A DNA stretch of 64,000 nucleotides from Actinomycetes bacterium (lineage in GTDB: Bacteria > Actinomycetota > Acidimicrobiia > Acidimicrobiales > Acidimicrobiaceae): the NCBI GenBank assembly GCA_021819725.1, contig JAKAQR010000001.1:186001-250000 (forward strand), written 5' to 3'. The notes below the pieces were generated by a model, which saw nothing but the letters and a program-made list of their open reading frames with translations, was not told where the DNA came from and made no database searches. Within the stretch, counting starts at the first letter, position 1. Each line of letters opens with the position of its first letter. Made by a program: the position numbers and the translations under genes. Positions 9,440 to 18,369 of this stretch are shown here, in pieces.

Positions 9440-10206
9440 CGTCTCTCCTCATCCTCTCTCCGAACGACCACTCCCGCGCTCGCGAGATACTCCTTGACCT
9501 GACCTATGGTAAACGTACCAAAATGAAAGACACTAGCGGCTAACAACCCTTGGACGCCGAGCTCGGCTCCCACCACGAAGTCGTCGAGACTTCCCACACC
9601 GCCGGAGGCGATCACCGGGACATCGGTCTCAGCGAGCACCTTGTTATAGAGCACCCGATCGTAGCCCGCCATTTGGCCATCTTGATCCATCGAGGTTACC
9701 AGCAGTTCGCCAGCCCCCTCTCGTTGCACCCGTTCAAGCCAGGCTGAAAGTTCAAGACCGGTTGGACGTGTGCCACCATGGGTTACCACCTCGTAGCCGT
9801 GCTCACTACGGCGTACATCGATGGCGACCACGACGCATTGGTCCCCGTAGACATCGGCGATCTCACGTATGAGGTGTGGTTCGCGGACTGCCGCCGAGTT
9901 GACCGATACCTTATCAGCTCCAACCCGTAGGAGGCTGCTGGCGACGCCCAGCGAGTCAACTCCGCCGCCAACGGTAAAGGGAATCAGCGTCTGCTCGGCC
10001 ACCCGTGCAGCGAGTTCGACCATCGTCGTACGCGCAGAAGTCGTCGCAGAGATGTCAAGAAATACCAGCTCATCAGCGCCTTCTTTGCTGTAGTGCTCGC
10101 CCATCGCTACCGGATCACCGGCGTCACGCAAGTCGAGAAATGAGACGCCTTTCACCACCCTACCACGGGCGACGTCCAGGCATGGAATAATTCTCACCTG
10201 CTGCAT
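9436..10206 (-). CDS. hisF: Imidazole glycerol phosphate synthase, cyclase subunit
   Basis: 256 residues, full length. HisF is the TIM-barrel subunit that uses ammonia from HisH to close the imidazole ring. Evidence: RIIPCLDVARGRVVKGV at the N terminus with the catalytic Asp, VGGGVDSL, GADKVSVNSAAV, VVAIDVRR, LLVTSMDQDGQMAGYD with the second catalytic Asp, and VIASGGVGSLDDF. It overlaps hisA upstream by 13 nt and the Cpn10-like gene downstream by 4 nt. Confidence 0.98.
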   Translation of the reverse strand: MQQVRIIPCLDVARGRVVKGVSFLDLRDAGDPVAMGEHYSKEGADELVFLDISATTSARTTMVELAARVAEQTLIPFTVGGGVDSLGVASSLLRVGADKVSVNSAAVREPHLIREIADVYGDQCVVVAIDVRRSEHGYEVVTHGGTRPTGLELSAWLERVQREGAGELLVTSMDQDGQMAGYDRVLYNKVLAETDVPVIASGGVGSLDDFVVGAELGVQGLLAASVFHFGTFTIGQVKEYLASAGVVVRREDEERR

Positions 10207-10946
10207 GCGATCAGCCCTTCCGGGACCGACAGGGCCCCACGATAGAGCGCGGTGCCAACGATGGCGCCTTCGATCCGTCCCCTAGCCGGTGCGATAGATG
10301 CCAAAGCCTCAAGATCGCGGGCATCACGAATACCACCAGAGGCGATCAGGTCGATCGGGTAATCGACGACGAGCTGACGATAACGCTCCAGGTCTGGTCC
10401 GCTCGCCATCCCATCTCTCGACACCGGAGTAATCAGCTGCGTAATGAAACCCTGTTGGGAGAAGTCATCAACGGCCTCCTCCAGACGGAATGCACTCGTG
10501 CGTCGCCATGCATCCATGACCACAAATGCCTCGCCATCGTGCATACGAAAGTCGAGCGACAGCACCAGTTTGGGACGCCACTCCTCCTCCAGGTCAAGCA
10601 CCCAACCCTTCGTCTCAAGGGCTGAGGTCCCGATGATCACACGATCAACTCCTAGCGCGAAAAGCTCGCTAACTGCTCGCTTATCGCGCACACCACCACC
10701 CAGTTCCACCATCACCTTGTATTCTCGTGCCTGTGATAGGCATCGGTCGATGATCTGACGGTTACTTCGGTCCTTGGGGTCTCTGGCAGCATTGAGGTCG
10801 ACAAGATGTAGTGCTTTGGCACCTTGGGCCAACAGGCGACCAACCACCGCCTCGGCGTCTCCAAAAACGGTCACCGCGGCGTAATCGCCCTGTAGTAAGC
10901 GCACCGCCTGTCCATCCAGAATATCGACTGCGGGCAAAAATCTCAT
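10194..10946 (-). CDS. hisA: Phosphoribosyl isomerase A (ProFAR isomerase)
   Basis: 250 residues of a HisF-related TIM barrel: RFLPAVDILDGQAVRLLQGDY at the start, LHLVDLNAA, VELGGGVRDKRAV, RVIIGTSAL, LDFRMHDGEAFV, ITPVSRDGMASGPDLE and IASGGIRDARDLEAL. It performs the Amadori rearrangement before the HisF/HisH step. In some actinobacteria the homologue (PriA) also serves tryptophan synthesis as TrpF; that cannot be decided here, although trpE sits in the same operon. Starts 2 nt after the hisH stop. Confidence 0.96.
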   Translation of the reverse strand: MRFLPAVDILDGQAVRLLQGDYAAVTVFGDAEAVVGRLLAQGAKALHLVDLNAARDPKDRSNRQIIDRCLSQAREYKVMVELGGGVRDKRAVSELFALGVDRVIIGTSALETKGWVLDLEEEWRPKLVLSLDFRMHDGEAFVVMDAWRRTSAFRLEEAVDDFSQQGFITQLITPVSRDGMASGPDLERYRQLVVDYPIDLIASGGIRDARDLEALASIAPARGRIEGAIVGTALYRGALSVPEGLIACSR

Positions 10947-10948
10947 CG

Positions 10949-11554
10949 CTACTCCACCTCCAGTCCGAGTGCAGCACCTAAAATGCGCAAGCCGACTCGG
11001 CTTGACTTCTCAGGATGGAACTGCAGTCCAAGCAGTGAACCGCGGGCAACACCAGCCACATAGCGCTCGCCATACTCCTCCCAAGCAATCGCGTGCTCAC
11101 TCTCTCTGACGGCATACGAATGCACGAAGTACGTCCAGACCTCGCTCGTGAAGGAGGCGAAGAGCGGATGGACAGGCAGCTCGAAGCTAAGCCGATTCCA
11201 CTGCATCTCCGGGAGTCGTAGCCCTGGTTGCATGCGCTCAACACGCCCCGGGAGGATACCCAGGCCAGACTCCCCCGACTCATCGGAGCCATCAAAGAGT
11301 AGTTGCATTCCCACGCAGATACCGAGCAACCATCGACCCTCGTCGACCCGATCCCGGATAGCCTGCTCAAAACCGGCCCCGCGAAGTCGAAGCGCACATG
11401 CCCCAAAGTGTCCAACACCCGGCAGGATGGCATGGTCGTAGCCCTCCAGCCTCCTCGGATCATCGATAAGGATGGGTTGGTGCCCAAGCTGGCGCAGCGC
11501 ATTGGAGAGGGATCCAAGATTCCCAATGCCGTAATCGATGATGGCGATCTTCAT
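10949..11554 (-). CDS. hisH: Imidazole glycerol phosphate synthase, glutaminase subunit
   Basis: About 201 residues from ATG 11554 (MKIAIIDYGIGNLGSL), which matches the normal HisH start; a frame extension to 11614 adds 20 unlikely residues. It is a class I glutamine amidotransferase: GVGHFGACA, nucleophile region LLGICVGMQLLF with the catalytic Cys, and the His-Glu pair in GLQFHPEKSS. It passes ammonia to HisF. It lies between hisB and hisA in the operon. Confidence 0.96.
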   Translation of the reverse strand: MKIAIIDYGIGNLGSLSNALRQLGHQPILIDDPRRLEGYDHAILPGVGHFGACALRLRGAGFEQAIRDRVDEGRWLLGICVGMQLLFDGSDESGESGLGILPGRVERMQPGLRLPEMQWNRLSFELPVHPLFASFTSEVWTYFVHSYAVRESEHAIAWEEYGERYVAGVARGSLLGLQFHPEKSSRVGLRILGAALGLEVE

Positions 11555-11653
11555 GGATGTTGCATCGGTATCGCGCTCCGGCATCGCCCTCGTCACAAGG
11601 GGGGGCTGCGCCATCAGCGAGCACCCCGACCTGCCGGGGCCAAGCGCTGGCGC

Positions 11654-12244
11654 TCAGCCATCGAGGAGGCCCTTTGAGCTGGCCACCGCTGTCGAGGTTA
11701 CCCGCACCGCATCGCGCACGGCCCTGGCAAACCCCTTAAACGCAGCTTCAAGTTGATGGTGGGTATTCCCATCACGGACCGAGTGTACGTGCAACGTGCA
11801 ACCTCCATGTCGAGCAAACGCTGCAAAGAACTCCTCCGCATGTTCCACATAAAAGGCTGGGGTGCCAAGGGCCAACGAGCGGTTTCCACCCAGTTCAACC
11901 ACGGCCCTACCTCGACCTGAGAGGTCAATGGCGACCTGGACGAGCGACTCATCAAGGGGGATGAGGCGGTCCGCAAAGCGTTCGATGCCAATACGATCGC
12001 CGAGCGCCTCCCGAAAGGCGCTACCCAGCGCGATACCAGTATCTTCGACCAGGTGATGCGCGTCGACCATCCAATCCCCTGTGGCCTCTACGGAGAGGCC
12101 GAGAGCGCCGTGGACGCCAAGCTGACTTAACATGTGCGAGAAGAAGGGGACCGGTGTCGAGATCGACACGGAGCCACCATCGAGATCAAGCGCAACCGCG
12201 ATCTGCGTCTCCTGTGAGCTACGTTCAAAAGTTGCTGTTCTCAT
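11654..12244 (-). CDS. hisB: Imidazoleglycerol-phosphate dehydratase
   Basis: 196 residues, the size of a monofunctional HisB without the phosphatase domain. Diagnostic metal-binding repeats are seen: PFFSHMLSQLGVHG, DAHHLVEDTGIALG, and in the second half EEFFAAFARHGGCTLHV and NTHHQLEAAFKGFARA. It dehydrates imidazole glycerol phosphate to imidazole acetol phosphate. The start overlaps the hisC stop by 4 nt. Confidence 0.98.
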   Translation of the reverse strand: MRTATFERSSQETQIAVALDLDGGSVSISTPVPFFSHMLSQLGVHGALGLSVEATGDWMVDAHHLVEDTGIALGSAFREALGDRIGIERFADRLIPLDESLVQVAIDLSGRGRAVVELGGNRSLALGTPAFYVEHAEEFFAAFARHGGCTLHVHSVRDGNTHHQLEAAFKGFARAVRDAVRVTSTAVASSKGLLDG

Positions 12245-13278
12245 CGGAGCACCTCCTCAAGTGTTGACAGAAATCGTGCGTTCTCCTCGGGGGTACCTAT
12301 GGTAATACGCAAGGCGTTCCCTACCCCAGGCCACTGACTTGCATCGCGCACCAGGATAGAACGCGCTACCAGACGGTTCCATATCTCATGCGCATCATGG
12401 ATGCCCATGTCCACGAGGACAAAATTGGTGGCCGATGGGTAGGGAGCCAGCCCGAATGCTGCGAGTCGGCTCACCATCGCGTCGCGTTCAGTAACGACAA
12501 GACTCACCATGGCTTGCAGCTCGCGCTGCCAATCAAGGGCACTGACTGCGACCAGCTGGGACAGAGATGACAAGTGGTAGGGCAAGACAATCCCATAGAG
12601 CGCTGCAATGACCGTTGGATCAGCGACGACATACCCTAGCCGTAGGCCCGCCAGGGACAGGGCCTTCGAGAAGGTGCGTACCACTGCGACGTTCTCACCG
12701 TGCCACTCAGGAATCTGCCGTTGATCAAAGTCATGGTAGGCACGATCCACGATGAAGAGCTGGTGCGGACGCAACGGAGGGAGGGAGCGAAGCTCGGCGG
12801 GTTCGACCATCCCGGTGGGATTGTTTGGATCACAGACCACCACAAGAGAGGCGTCGGAGGCGATCAACTCCTCCGTCAACTGACCAGAATCACTTCGTTG
12901 CCCAGGGATCAGCTCCGTTCGGGTCGCACCGGCGATCTGTGCGTACATTCCATAGGTCGGCTGGGCCACCCAGGCGGTGCGTCCCGGACCACCATAGGCC
13001 AGAAAGATCGTCTGTAGCACTTCGTTGGATCCATTCCCCACAAAGATAGCCTCCGGATCGACCCCATGGAACTCGCCTAGGCGCTGGCGGAGCTCAGATG
13101 CCTGCCGGTCGGGGTAGCGATGAAGAGATGATCGGCGAATCCGCGCCGCGACATCCAGAAGAAATCCTTCAGGAGGGGCAAGTGGGGATTCATTTGTATT
13201 GAGTTTGACCTCGACGTCAAGCTGAGGCGAATGATAGCTGGTGGCCAGAACCTGTGGCTGCGATGGTGATAACATCAT
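12241..13278 (-). CDS. hisC: Histidinol-phosphate aminotransferase
   Basis: 345 residues of a class I/II PLP aminotransferase: KLNTNESPLAPP, FVGNGSNEVLQTIF, CDPNNPTGMVEP, IVDRAYHDF and the PLP-lysine block RTFSKALSLAGLRLGYV. It transfers an amino group from glutamate to imidazole acetol phosphate. The place between hisD and hisB, with 4-nt overlaps on both sides, fixes the assignment over other aminotransferases. Confidence 0.97.
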   Translation of the reverse strand: MMLSPSQPQVLATSYHSPQLDVEVKLNTNESPLAPPEGFLLDVAARIRRSSLHRYPDRQASELRQRLGEFHGVDPEAIFVGNGSNEVLQTIFLAYGGPGRTAWVAQPTYGMYAQIAGATRTELIPGQRSDSGQLTEELIASDASLVVVCDPNNPTGMVEPAELRSLPPLRPHQLFIVDRAYHDFDQRQIPEWHGENVAVVRTFSKALSLAGLRLGYVVADPTVIAALYGIVLPYHLSSLSQLVAVSALDWQRELQAMVSLVVTERDAMVSRLAAFGLAPYPSATNFVLVDMGIHDAHEIWNRLVARSILVRDASQWPGVGNALRITIGTPEENARFLSTLEEVLR

Positions 13279-14576
13279 GGCCTCCGTCGGATCGAGATGG
13301 ATTCAGCGTGAGCAGTGAGCCCCTCGACCCTTGCGATCTCCTCGACCGCCCAACCCAGCTCCTCCACCGCATTGGGGCCAATGACCACCGTATGCTGTCG
13401 CCGATAGAAGTCCTCTAGCCCGAGCCCACTGGCAAAACGTGCGGTCCCATAGGTTGGTAACACATGCGACGGTCCAGCGACGTAGTCCCCAAAGGCAGCT
13501 GTCGCATCCACGCCGACAAAGATAACCCCCGCATTCTTGACGAGCCCCGCATCACTCTCCCCGTCTTGATAGAGCAATTCAAGATGTTCGGGGGCTATCA
13601 GGTTTGCGAGCTCGATCGCCTGCTCGCGATCACGGACGAGCGCAGCATAGCCATGGGTCGCCAGCGTCGATCGTATCGCATCCAAACGCGATGCTGATCG
13701 CACATAGGTCGCCAAAGCCGCATCAACGGCATGGAGGTACTCTTCATCCCAGGTCACCAGCCAGGCAAGTCCATGGGGGCCATGTTCCGCCTGCACCGCT
13801 AAGTCGATCGCTGCATAGCGTGGATCGACCGAGGAGTCAGCGATAACGAGCACCTCAGACGGCCCAGCAAAGGAAGAGCCGACACCCACATCGAGGGCAA
13901 CCTGAGATTTTGCAAGCGCCACGTAGAGATTTCCAGGACCAACGATGGTGTCAACCCGACCGACACTCTCCGTCCCGTAGGCGAGGGCGGCGATAGCCTG
14001 AGCGCCTCCAATCGGATAGACAGTCTCGACCCCAGCCACAAAGCAAGCAGCGAGCGTCGGCTCATCAATACCTCCCCCAGGCAATGGTGGTGTAGCAACC
14101 ACCACACGCTCGACGCCGGCGACACTGGCTACCGTGGCGGTATGCAAGACCGTTGAAGGGTAACGGGCGGTACCTCCAGGCACATAGCAACCTGCAGACA
14201 CCACCGGAACATTGCGTCGAATCACGGTGATACCATCAGAGCTGACCCGTGACGAAGTTGGAACCTCTGCCTCATACACCTGTTGAATGCGTCGGTGCGC
14301 TACGGTCAGCGCACGGCTCAGCTCAGGCGTAATCGAATGATATGCCGCCTCCATCTCCTCGCGATAGAGGGCGAGTGCCCCCAGAGCAACCCCATCGAGT
14401 TCCTTAGTAAAGAGACGAAGGGCCTCATCACCATGAGATCGTACCCCATCAATGATTTCGCGCACCCGCCCCACCATCTCTGCAGCGGGCGCTGCGGGTC
14501 GCGGGATATCGGTGGTCTGCAATGCCCCCTGAATCGAGCGTAGATCTACCACCTTCAGTTCATCCTCGAAACCCAT
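13275..14576 (-). CDS. hisD: Histidinol dehydrogenase
   Basis: 433 residues from ATG 14576, preceded by GGAAAGGAATG at good spacing; the frame extends to a GTG at 14660, but the shorter form equals the usual family length. It oxidises histidinol to histidine with NAD in two steps and needs zinc. Blocks seen: GCYVPGGTARYPSTVLH, PIGGAQAIAALAYGTESV, VGPGNLYVALAKSQV, SFAGPSEVLVIAD, AEHGPHGLAWLVT and AGPSHVLPTYGTARF. It is the first gene of the his operon. Confidence 0.97.
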   Translation of the reverse strand: MGFEDELKVVDLRSIQGALQTTDIPRPAAPAAEMVGRVREIIDGVRSHGDEALRLFTKELDGVALGALALYREEMEAAYHSITPELSRALTVAHRRIQQVYEAEVPTSSRVSSDGITVIRRNVPVVSAGCYVPGGTARYPSTVLHTATVASVAGVERVVVATPPLPGGGIDEPTLAACFVAGVETVYPIGGAQAIAALAYGTESVGRVDTIVGPGNLYVALAKSQVALDVGVGSSFAGPSEVLVIADSSVDPRYAAIDLAVQAEHGPHGLAWLVTWDEEYLHAVDAALATYVRSASRLDAIRSTLATHGYAALVRDREQAIELANLIAPEHLELLYQDGESDAGLVKNAGVIFVGVDATAAFGDYVAGPSHVLPTYGTARFASGLGLEDFYRRQHTVVIGPNAVEELGWAVEEIARVEGLTAHAESISIRRRP

Positions 14577-14621
14577 CGCTACATTCCTTTCCACGTCTTG
14601 CTCTTCCTCATCATCAACAAG

Positions 14622-14641
14622 AGGAGAGGTCGACCTCTCCT
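14622..14641. promoter_or_regulatory. 20-bp perfect palindrome upstream of hisD
   Basis: The half-site AGGAGAGGTC is followed directly by its exact reverse complement, giving a 20-bp dyad with no spacer, 45 bp upstream of the chosen hisD start. It could be a repressor operator or an RNA hairpin in the his leader. It also resembles duplicated Shine-Dalgarno-like sequence, so a chance origin is not excluded. Confidence 0.6.
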
Positions 14642-14773
14642 TCCCATCATGTTGTGCCACCTAGGTACCGTTGGCTTGGACCGACCGATGCACTCGACGA
14701 GTACAGAGCCCCAACCATCACCCAGACACCCTACCCAGCCAACCGCATCCTTGGCCAACCCTACGAAGAACCG

Positions 14774-15433
14774 TTACGATCTGGTGTAATCGGTGCGCAG
14801 ACCGTGCTGGGCGAGCCTGCGCACCGAGGTCGGAACCTCGACTCCGACAGCCAGGTCTGGTGCCCCTTGAATGTGTCCGACGCCCGGCTGGGTCAACACG
14901 ACTCCCGCCCACGTGGCGGTAGCGATGTCCTCTGGGGCATCGTCTGGCCAACCATCAGAGATCTTCAATGACCACTCATGAATCGGCATCGAAAGGATCA
15001 TCGTCTGTGCAATCTCTCGCGCAGTAGGCGGCCGTACCTCGGCGCTTCTTCCCGGTAGCAACTTCTCCGTCACTATCTCCAATGCCCACGCCTTGTGCTC
15101 ATCATCCACAAGCTCGGGTCTCCCAAAGATCACTGCCGACTGATAACGAATACTCGATTCGAAACTGCAGCGTGCCACGATCATCCCATCGACTTGCGTG
15201 ACCGCCACCGCAACCTCGTCGCCCCGTTTGGCTCGACGCATCCATCCGGAGGCAACCGATCCGTGCATGAGCAACCGATCATCGGCTCGAGCGATGGCCG
15301 TCGGCAATACGAGCGGCCCACGTTCCGTCTGAAGCGCAACGTGAGCAATGATTTGTGCGTCGACCAATCGGTAGAGAGCGGCGCTGTCCTTCGAAGCCCA
15401 ATGCCGTTCTCTGGTAAGCTCCGTCCGTTCCAT
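14774..15433 (-). CDS. Pyridoxamine 5'-phosphate oxidase-like flavin-binding protein (NimA-like group)
   Basis: 219 residues. The segment LPTAIARADDRLLMHGSVASGWMRR matches the split-barrel FMN-binding fold of the PPOX superfamily, followed by VAVAVTQVDGMIVARCSFESSIRYQSAVIFGRPELV and a C-terminal ISDGWPDDAPED block that is common in the actinobacterial flavin-nucleotide-binding group. The exact substrate is unknown; relatives bind FMN, F420 or haem and act in reduction or detoxification. It is a single gene 197 bp upstream of hisD on the same strand, with its own putative leaderless promoter. Confidence 0.82.
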   Translation of the reverse strand: MERTELTRERHWASKDSAALYRLVDAQIIAHVALQTERGPLVLPTAIARADDRLLMHGSVASGWMRRAKRGDEVAVAVTQVDGMIVARCSFESSIRYQSAVIFGRPELVDDEHKAWALEIVTEKLLPGRSAEVRPPTAREIAQTMILSMPIHEWSLKISDGWPDDAPEDIATATWAGVVLTQPGVGHIQGAPDLAVGVEVPTSVRRLAQHGLRTDYTRS

Positions 15434-15439
15434 TGGGCA

Positions 15440-15445
15440 AGCTTA
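15440..15445 (-). promoter_or_regulatory. Putative leaderless -10 box of the flavin-binding gene
   Basis: TAAGCT followed by 6 nt and then the ATG at 15433. No Shine-Dalgarno sequence. The spacing places the transcription start at or next to the A of ATG. Confidence 0.45.
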
Positions 15446-15467
15446 GCAGCGCCAACCATCGTCGTCT

Positions 15468-17300
15468 TCAGCGCCCTTGTACTGCTCCAAGTTGCTTCTC
15501 TCGCATGCGGCACTCACCGCCTGGTGTGCGAGAGAGACGATCACGAAGTCGCTCCCAACCAGCCATCGATGTCGCCGAGACACCTCCTACCACAAAGTTC
15601 GTCCCCTTTGGCGCGAAGCCAGCGAACTGGTTATTGGCCATACTCAGAGAACGACCGTCATCACCTCGCAAATCGACCTGAAGGAGACTAGTCGCGGCTT
15701 GAGCACTGCCGACAATCTCGTTGCCACAGATGGTGACATCCCGGAAAATACCACCCACGGCGATGACCGTCGCCTGCGCGGGCCTACCAGCGTCAAAATG
15801 GAGCGACTGATTCACCAACTGATTGTTGGCAACAAAAACTCCGTCAATCATCGACTGATGGCCAAAGGCATCCACATAGAGCGCATCAAAGGCATGTCCT
15901 GCATCCACAGGGGAACCCATGGCAGAGCCCAGCGGAGGGCCATAACTTGGAACGGAGTCGCTTGTTCCGGCCGTATCGATCACCGTATTACCCGTTACCC
16001 AAAGCTCCGACGTTGACCGATAGGCATTTTCAGTGTCGAGGCTAATGCCCTGGTTGGTATCGATAACGCGATTGTCTCGCACCCAAAGCTCACGAGCGCC
16101 ATCATCATAGATTCCTGCCGCATTCGCAGTACCAATACAGCGACCATCCCGCCAGCTACCCGCAGCCGCATTGGTGGTGGTATCGATATCTGCAATCTGG
16201 TTACCCTGAACGAGACCCAGCATCGGTTGCGAGGTATGACTGTACCAACCTTCGATGTCGATACCAATATTGTCCCCGTTCGTCACCCGATTACCCGCAA
16301 GCACAAAACGGTGTACGTCTCCATTGATGACGAGATTCTCGCTATCGCCTGTTCGCGTATCGCTGATACGGTTCGCGGCAACCACTACTTGCGAAAGCGC
16401 CTCACGCCGCCCGGTCCCGTAATCCTCAACCACAATTCCCAGCGCATTGACTGCGGGGTTGGCACAATCACGTCGGTTCCGCATCGACCGATCAGCTCGA
16501 TTCACCACGGCGGAGACTGCATCATCGACGATCATGATGTCGCGACATCCCACGCGGATGCATGGCGACGGTGGCGAACCATATCCCTGGGCGGCTACCT
16601 CAACGTCGATACCCACTGGCGTGACGATAGAGGAGTCAGCGCTAGCGTCGCGAATGTCAAGCCCCATCACCCGTACCCCGCTCGACCCAAGGACCGCGAT
16701 CGCCGGATTGAGAGCATCAAAACCCACCGCTGGCGCAACGCTTGCCGTCACATCTCCAAGCATCACTTCGGCATGTTGTCCCGGGGCTGACTCGAGCGTG
16801 AGTAGCGTAGGGTCGATCTTGTTGACAACACGGATCTGGCGTCGGAAGATTCCGGCCAGACAGATGGTGGATGCTCGGTGAATGGTGTTGGCAAGGCGAG
16901 CGATCAGCGCGTTGAGCTCTGCGCTCGAGCCTGTGACCTCATAGTCGCAAGCAGAAGGAGTCTCAGCGGCGACGAGCCAGTGGCTCTGCTGATTCACCTC
17001 ACTCACCCAACGATCGGGACTCTTGGCATCGGGTGCCGCCGATGACGTGGCCACGATTCCTGCGCCGGTAGAGTCATGAATCCACGAGCTAGGTCCGCGA
17101 CCAAGGAGGAGGGCTCCCCCAACAACGACCATAATGGCAATGCCGACGCGCTGAGCTCTCATCGTTGCTCTTGCAGCCAATCGCGCCATCTCAACACGGC
17201 TCCTTCCCACTCCAACAAAGGAACCCATGAACACGATCGCGGCACTCCTGCCGATGAGGGCAAGACAGACACGTGCCAAGCTCGCTGACCGGATCCTCAT
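15468..17300 (-). CDS. Secreted or anchored right-handed parallel beta-helix protein
   Basis: 610 residues. A hydrophobic helix lies near residues 52-68 after a long basic N terminus, so the true start may be one of the internal Met codons. The rest has repeated short strands with Asn-rich turns (GNRVTNGDNIGIDI, VQGNQIADI, VRDNRVIDTNQGISL, VTGNTVIDT, VANNQLVNQ, MANNQFAGF), the pattern of a parallel beta-helix as in NosD or pectate-lyase-like proteins. Two cysteine-containing segments (CDYEVTG, CIRVGCRD) could form disulfides outside the cell. No catalytic signature was recognised. A carbohydrate-active or cell-surface role is only a guess. Confidence 0.75.
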   Translation of the reverse strand: MRIRSASLARVCLALIGRSAAIVFMGSFVGVGRSRVEMARLAARATMRAQRVGIAIMVVVGGALLLGRGPSSWIHDSTGAGIVATSSAAPDAKSPDRWVSEVNQQSHWLVAAETPSACDYEVTGSSAELNALIARLANTIHRASTICLAGIFRRQIRVVNKIDPTLLTLESAPGQHAEVMLGDVTASVAPAVGFDALNPAIAVLGSSGVRVMGLDIRDASADSSIVTPVGIDVEVAAQGYGSPPSPCIRVGCRDIMIVDDAVSAVVNRADRSMRNRRDCANPAVNALGIVVEDYGTGRREALSQVVVAANRISDTRTGDSENLVINGDVHRFVLAGNRVTNGDNIGIDIEGWYSHTSQPMLGLVQGNQIADIDTTTNAAAGSWRDGRCIGTANAAGIYDDGARELWVRDNRVIDTNQGISLDTENAYRSTSELWVTGNTVIDTAGTSDSVPSYGPPLGSAMGSPVDAGHAFDALYVDAFGHQSMIDGVFVANNQLVNQSLHFDAGRPAQATVIAVGGIFRDVTICGNEIVGSAQAATSLLQVDLRGDDGRSLSMANNQFAGFAPKGTNFVVGGVSATSMAGWERLRDRLSRTPGGECRMREKQLGAVQGR

Positions 17301-17321
17301 CGAACGTCACCACGACACTCC

Positions 17322-17356
17322 TTTGTAACAGTGATGGATTTTGCAACAGTGATGGA
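17322..17356. repeat. Two near-identical 17-bp direct repeats, 18-bp period
   Basis: TTTGTAACAGTGATGGA and TTTGCAACAGTGATGGA follow each other with one base between, differing at one position. They lie between the kinase-like gene and the beta-helix gene, 22 bp before the beta-helix start, and could be tandem regulator sites or a slippage duplication. Confidence 0.85.
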
Positions 17357-17376
17357 CCATCAACGGCACGCGTCGA

Positions 17377-18369
17377 TCAAGTCGCCAAGAGACGTTCAAT
17401 GTCATAGGGGTCTCGGAGGTAGCGATCAGCCAAATCAGCAGTATCGACTCCGAATCGGTATCGATCGACTCCCGGAACCGAGACATGCGGATGCCCTAGG
17501 AGCCAGGCGGTCAACAGTAATCTTCGGTAGATCACCAACGTCGGTATCAGCGCCAGCGACTCTGGGCTAAGAGCGCGAACCTGAGCGTAGCCACCCAACC
17601 AACCGCGTAAGAACCGCGACGCGTCTGGTGAGGTTTCGTAGAAGGAGAGACTGGCCACCGCCTCGTAGACGTACCATCCAAATCCGCAGTCGTCAAAATC
17701 GATGATACCCGTCAATACACCCTCATGGACGAGGAGATTCGCCGCGCGAAGATCGGCATGGAGCAGGCCATATGCTGATTCCGCGCGAGTAGCGGTACTC
17801 ATTTGGGTCTCTACTTCACCCTGAGCAGCAGCGACGATCTCATAACCGCGCGGCTCGTGAGCGAACGCTGGCTGCCATGACCCCCACCGCGGCTTCGCTC
17901 CGGTGAGTGCGTCGACGTCCCAGCTCCAACGCGTCCGTTGTGTCCGGTCCAGGTCCTCCCCGGAGCGATGCAACAAGGCGGCCATCTCACCAATACGAGA
18001 CGCCTGTGCAACGATATCGCTCTGGGTTGCCATCTCACCAGGAAGAAAGGTAAAGACCACATAGAGACCATCGCAGCGGCGCAGCACCTCTTCACCACGA
18101 TGGGTGGGTACTACTCCTGGTATCTCGATCGGCAAGGCCTCCTTCGCCAGCTGCATCAACCTCAGCTCAGCCCCGATGCTCCTCATATCCTCGTACCCGT
18201 CGCGATACCGGCGTACGGCAAACATTCCTCCTGGACCATTCACCAACCAAGTGGTGTTCTCCGATCGCTCCACGCGCACGACATCGGCGCCCACCAGGCA
18301 CGGCCAGGCGAGTGTCAGCTCATCGATGGGCAACCCCATCTCAACGCCTGACACCTTGTCCACGATCAT
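17377..18369 (-). CDS. Phosphotransferase-family small-molecule kinase (SrkA/RdoA-like)
   Basis: 330 residues from ATG 18369, which has AGGGTGAGGAG just upstream; the frame also allows ATG 18417. The kinase-like fold is shown by GLLHADLRAANLLV (catalytic loop with Asp and Asn) and GIIDFDDCGFG (metal-binding Asp), with an N-lobe block FAVRRYRD carrying a possible ATP-binding position. These features fit the aminoglycoside phosphotransferase/YihE-SrkA superfamily. Substrate unknown; members phosphorylate homoserine, sugars, antibiotics or proteins. It lies alone, downstream of the repeat-rich region and upstream of the beta-helix gene. Confidence 0.82.
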   Translation of the reverse strand: MIVDKVSGVEMGLPIDELTLAWPCLVGADVVRVERSENTTWLVNGPGGMFAVRRYRDGYEDMRSIGAELRLMQLAKEALPIEIPGVVPTHRGEEVLRRCDGLYVVFTFLPGEMATQSDIVAQASRIGEMAALLHRSGEDLDRTQRTRWSWDVDALTGAKPRWGSWQPAFAHEPRGYEIVAAAQGEVETQMSTATRAESAYGLLHADLRAANLLVHEGVLTGIIDFDDCGFGWYVYEAVASLSFYETSPDASRFLRGWLGGYAQVRALSPESLALIPTLVIYRRLLLTAWLLGHPHVSVPGVDRYRFGVDTADLADRYLRDPYDIERLLAT

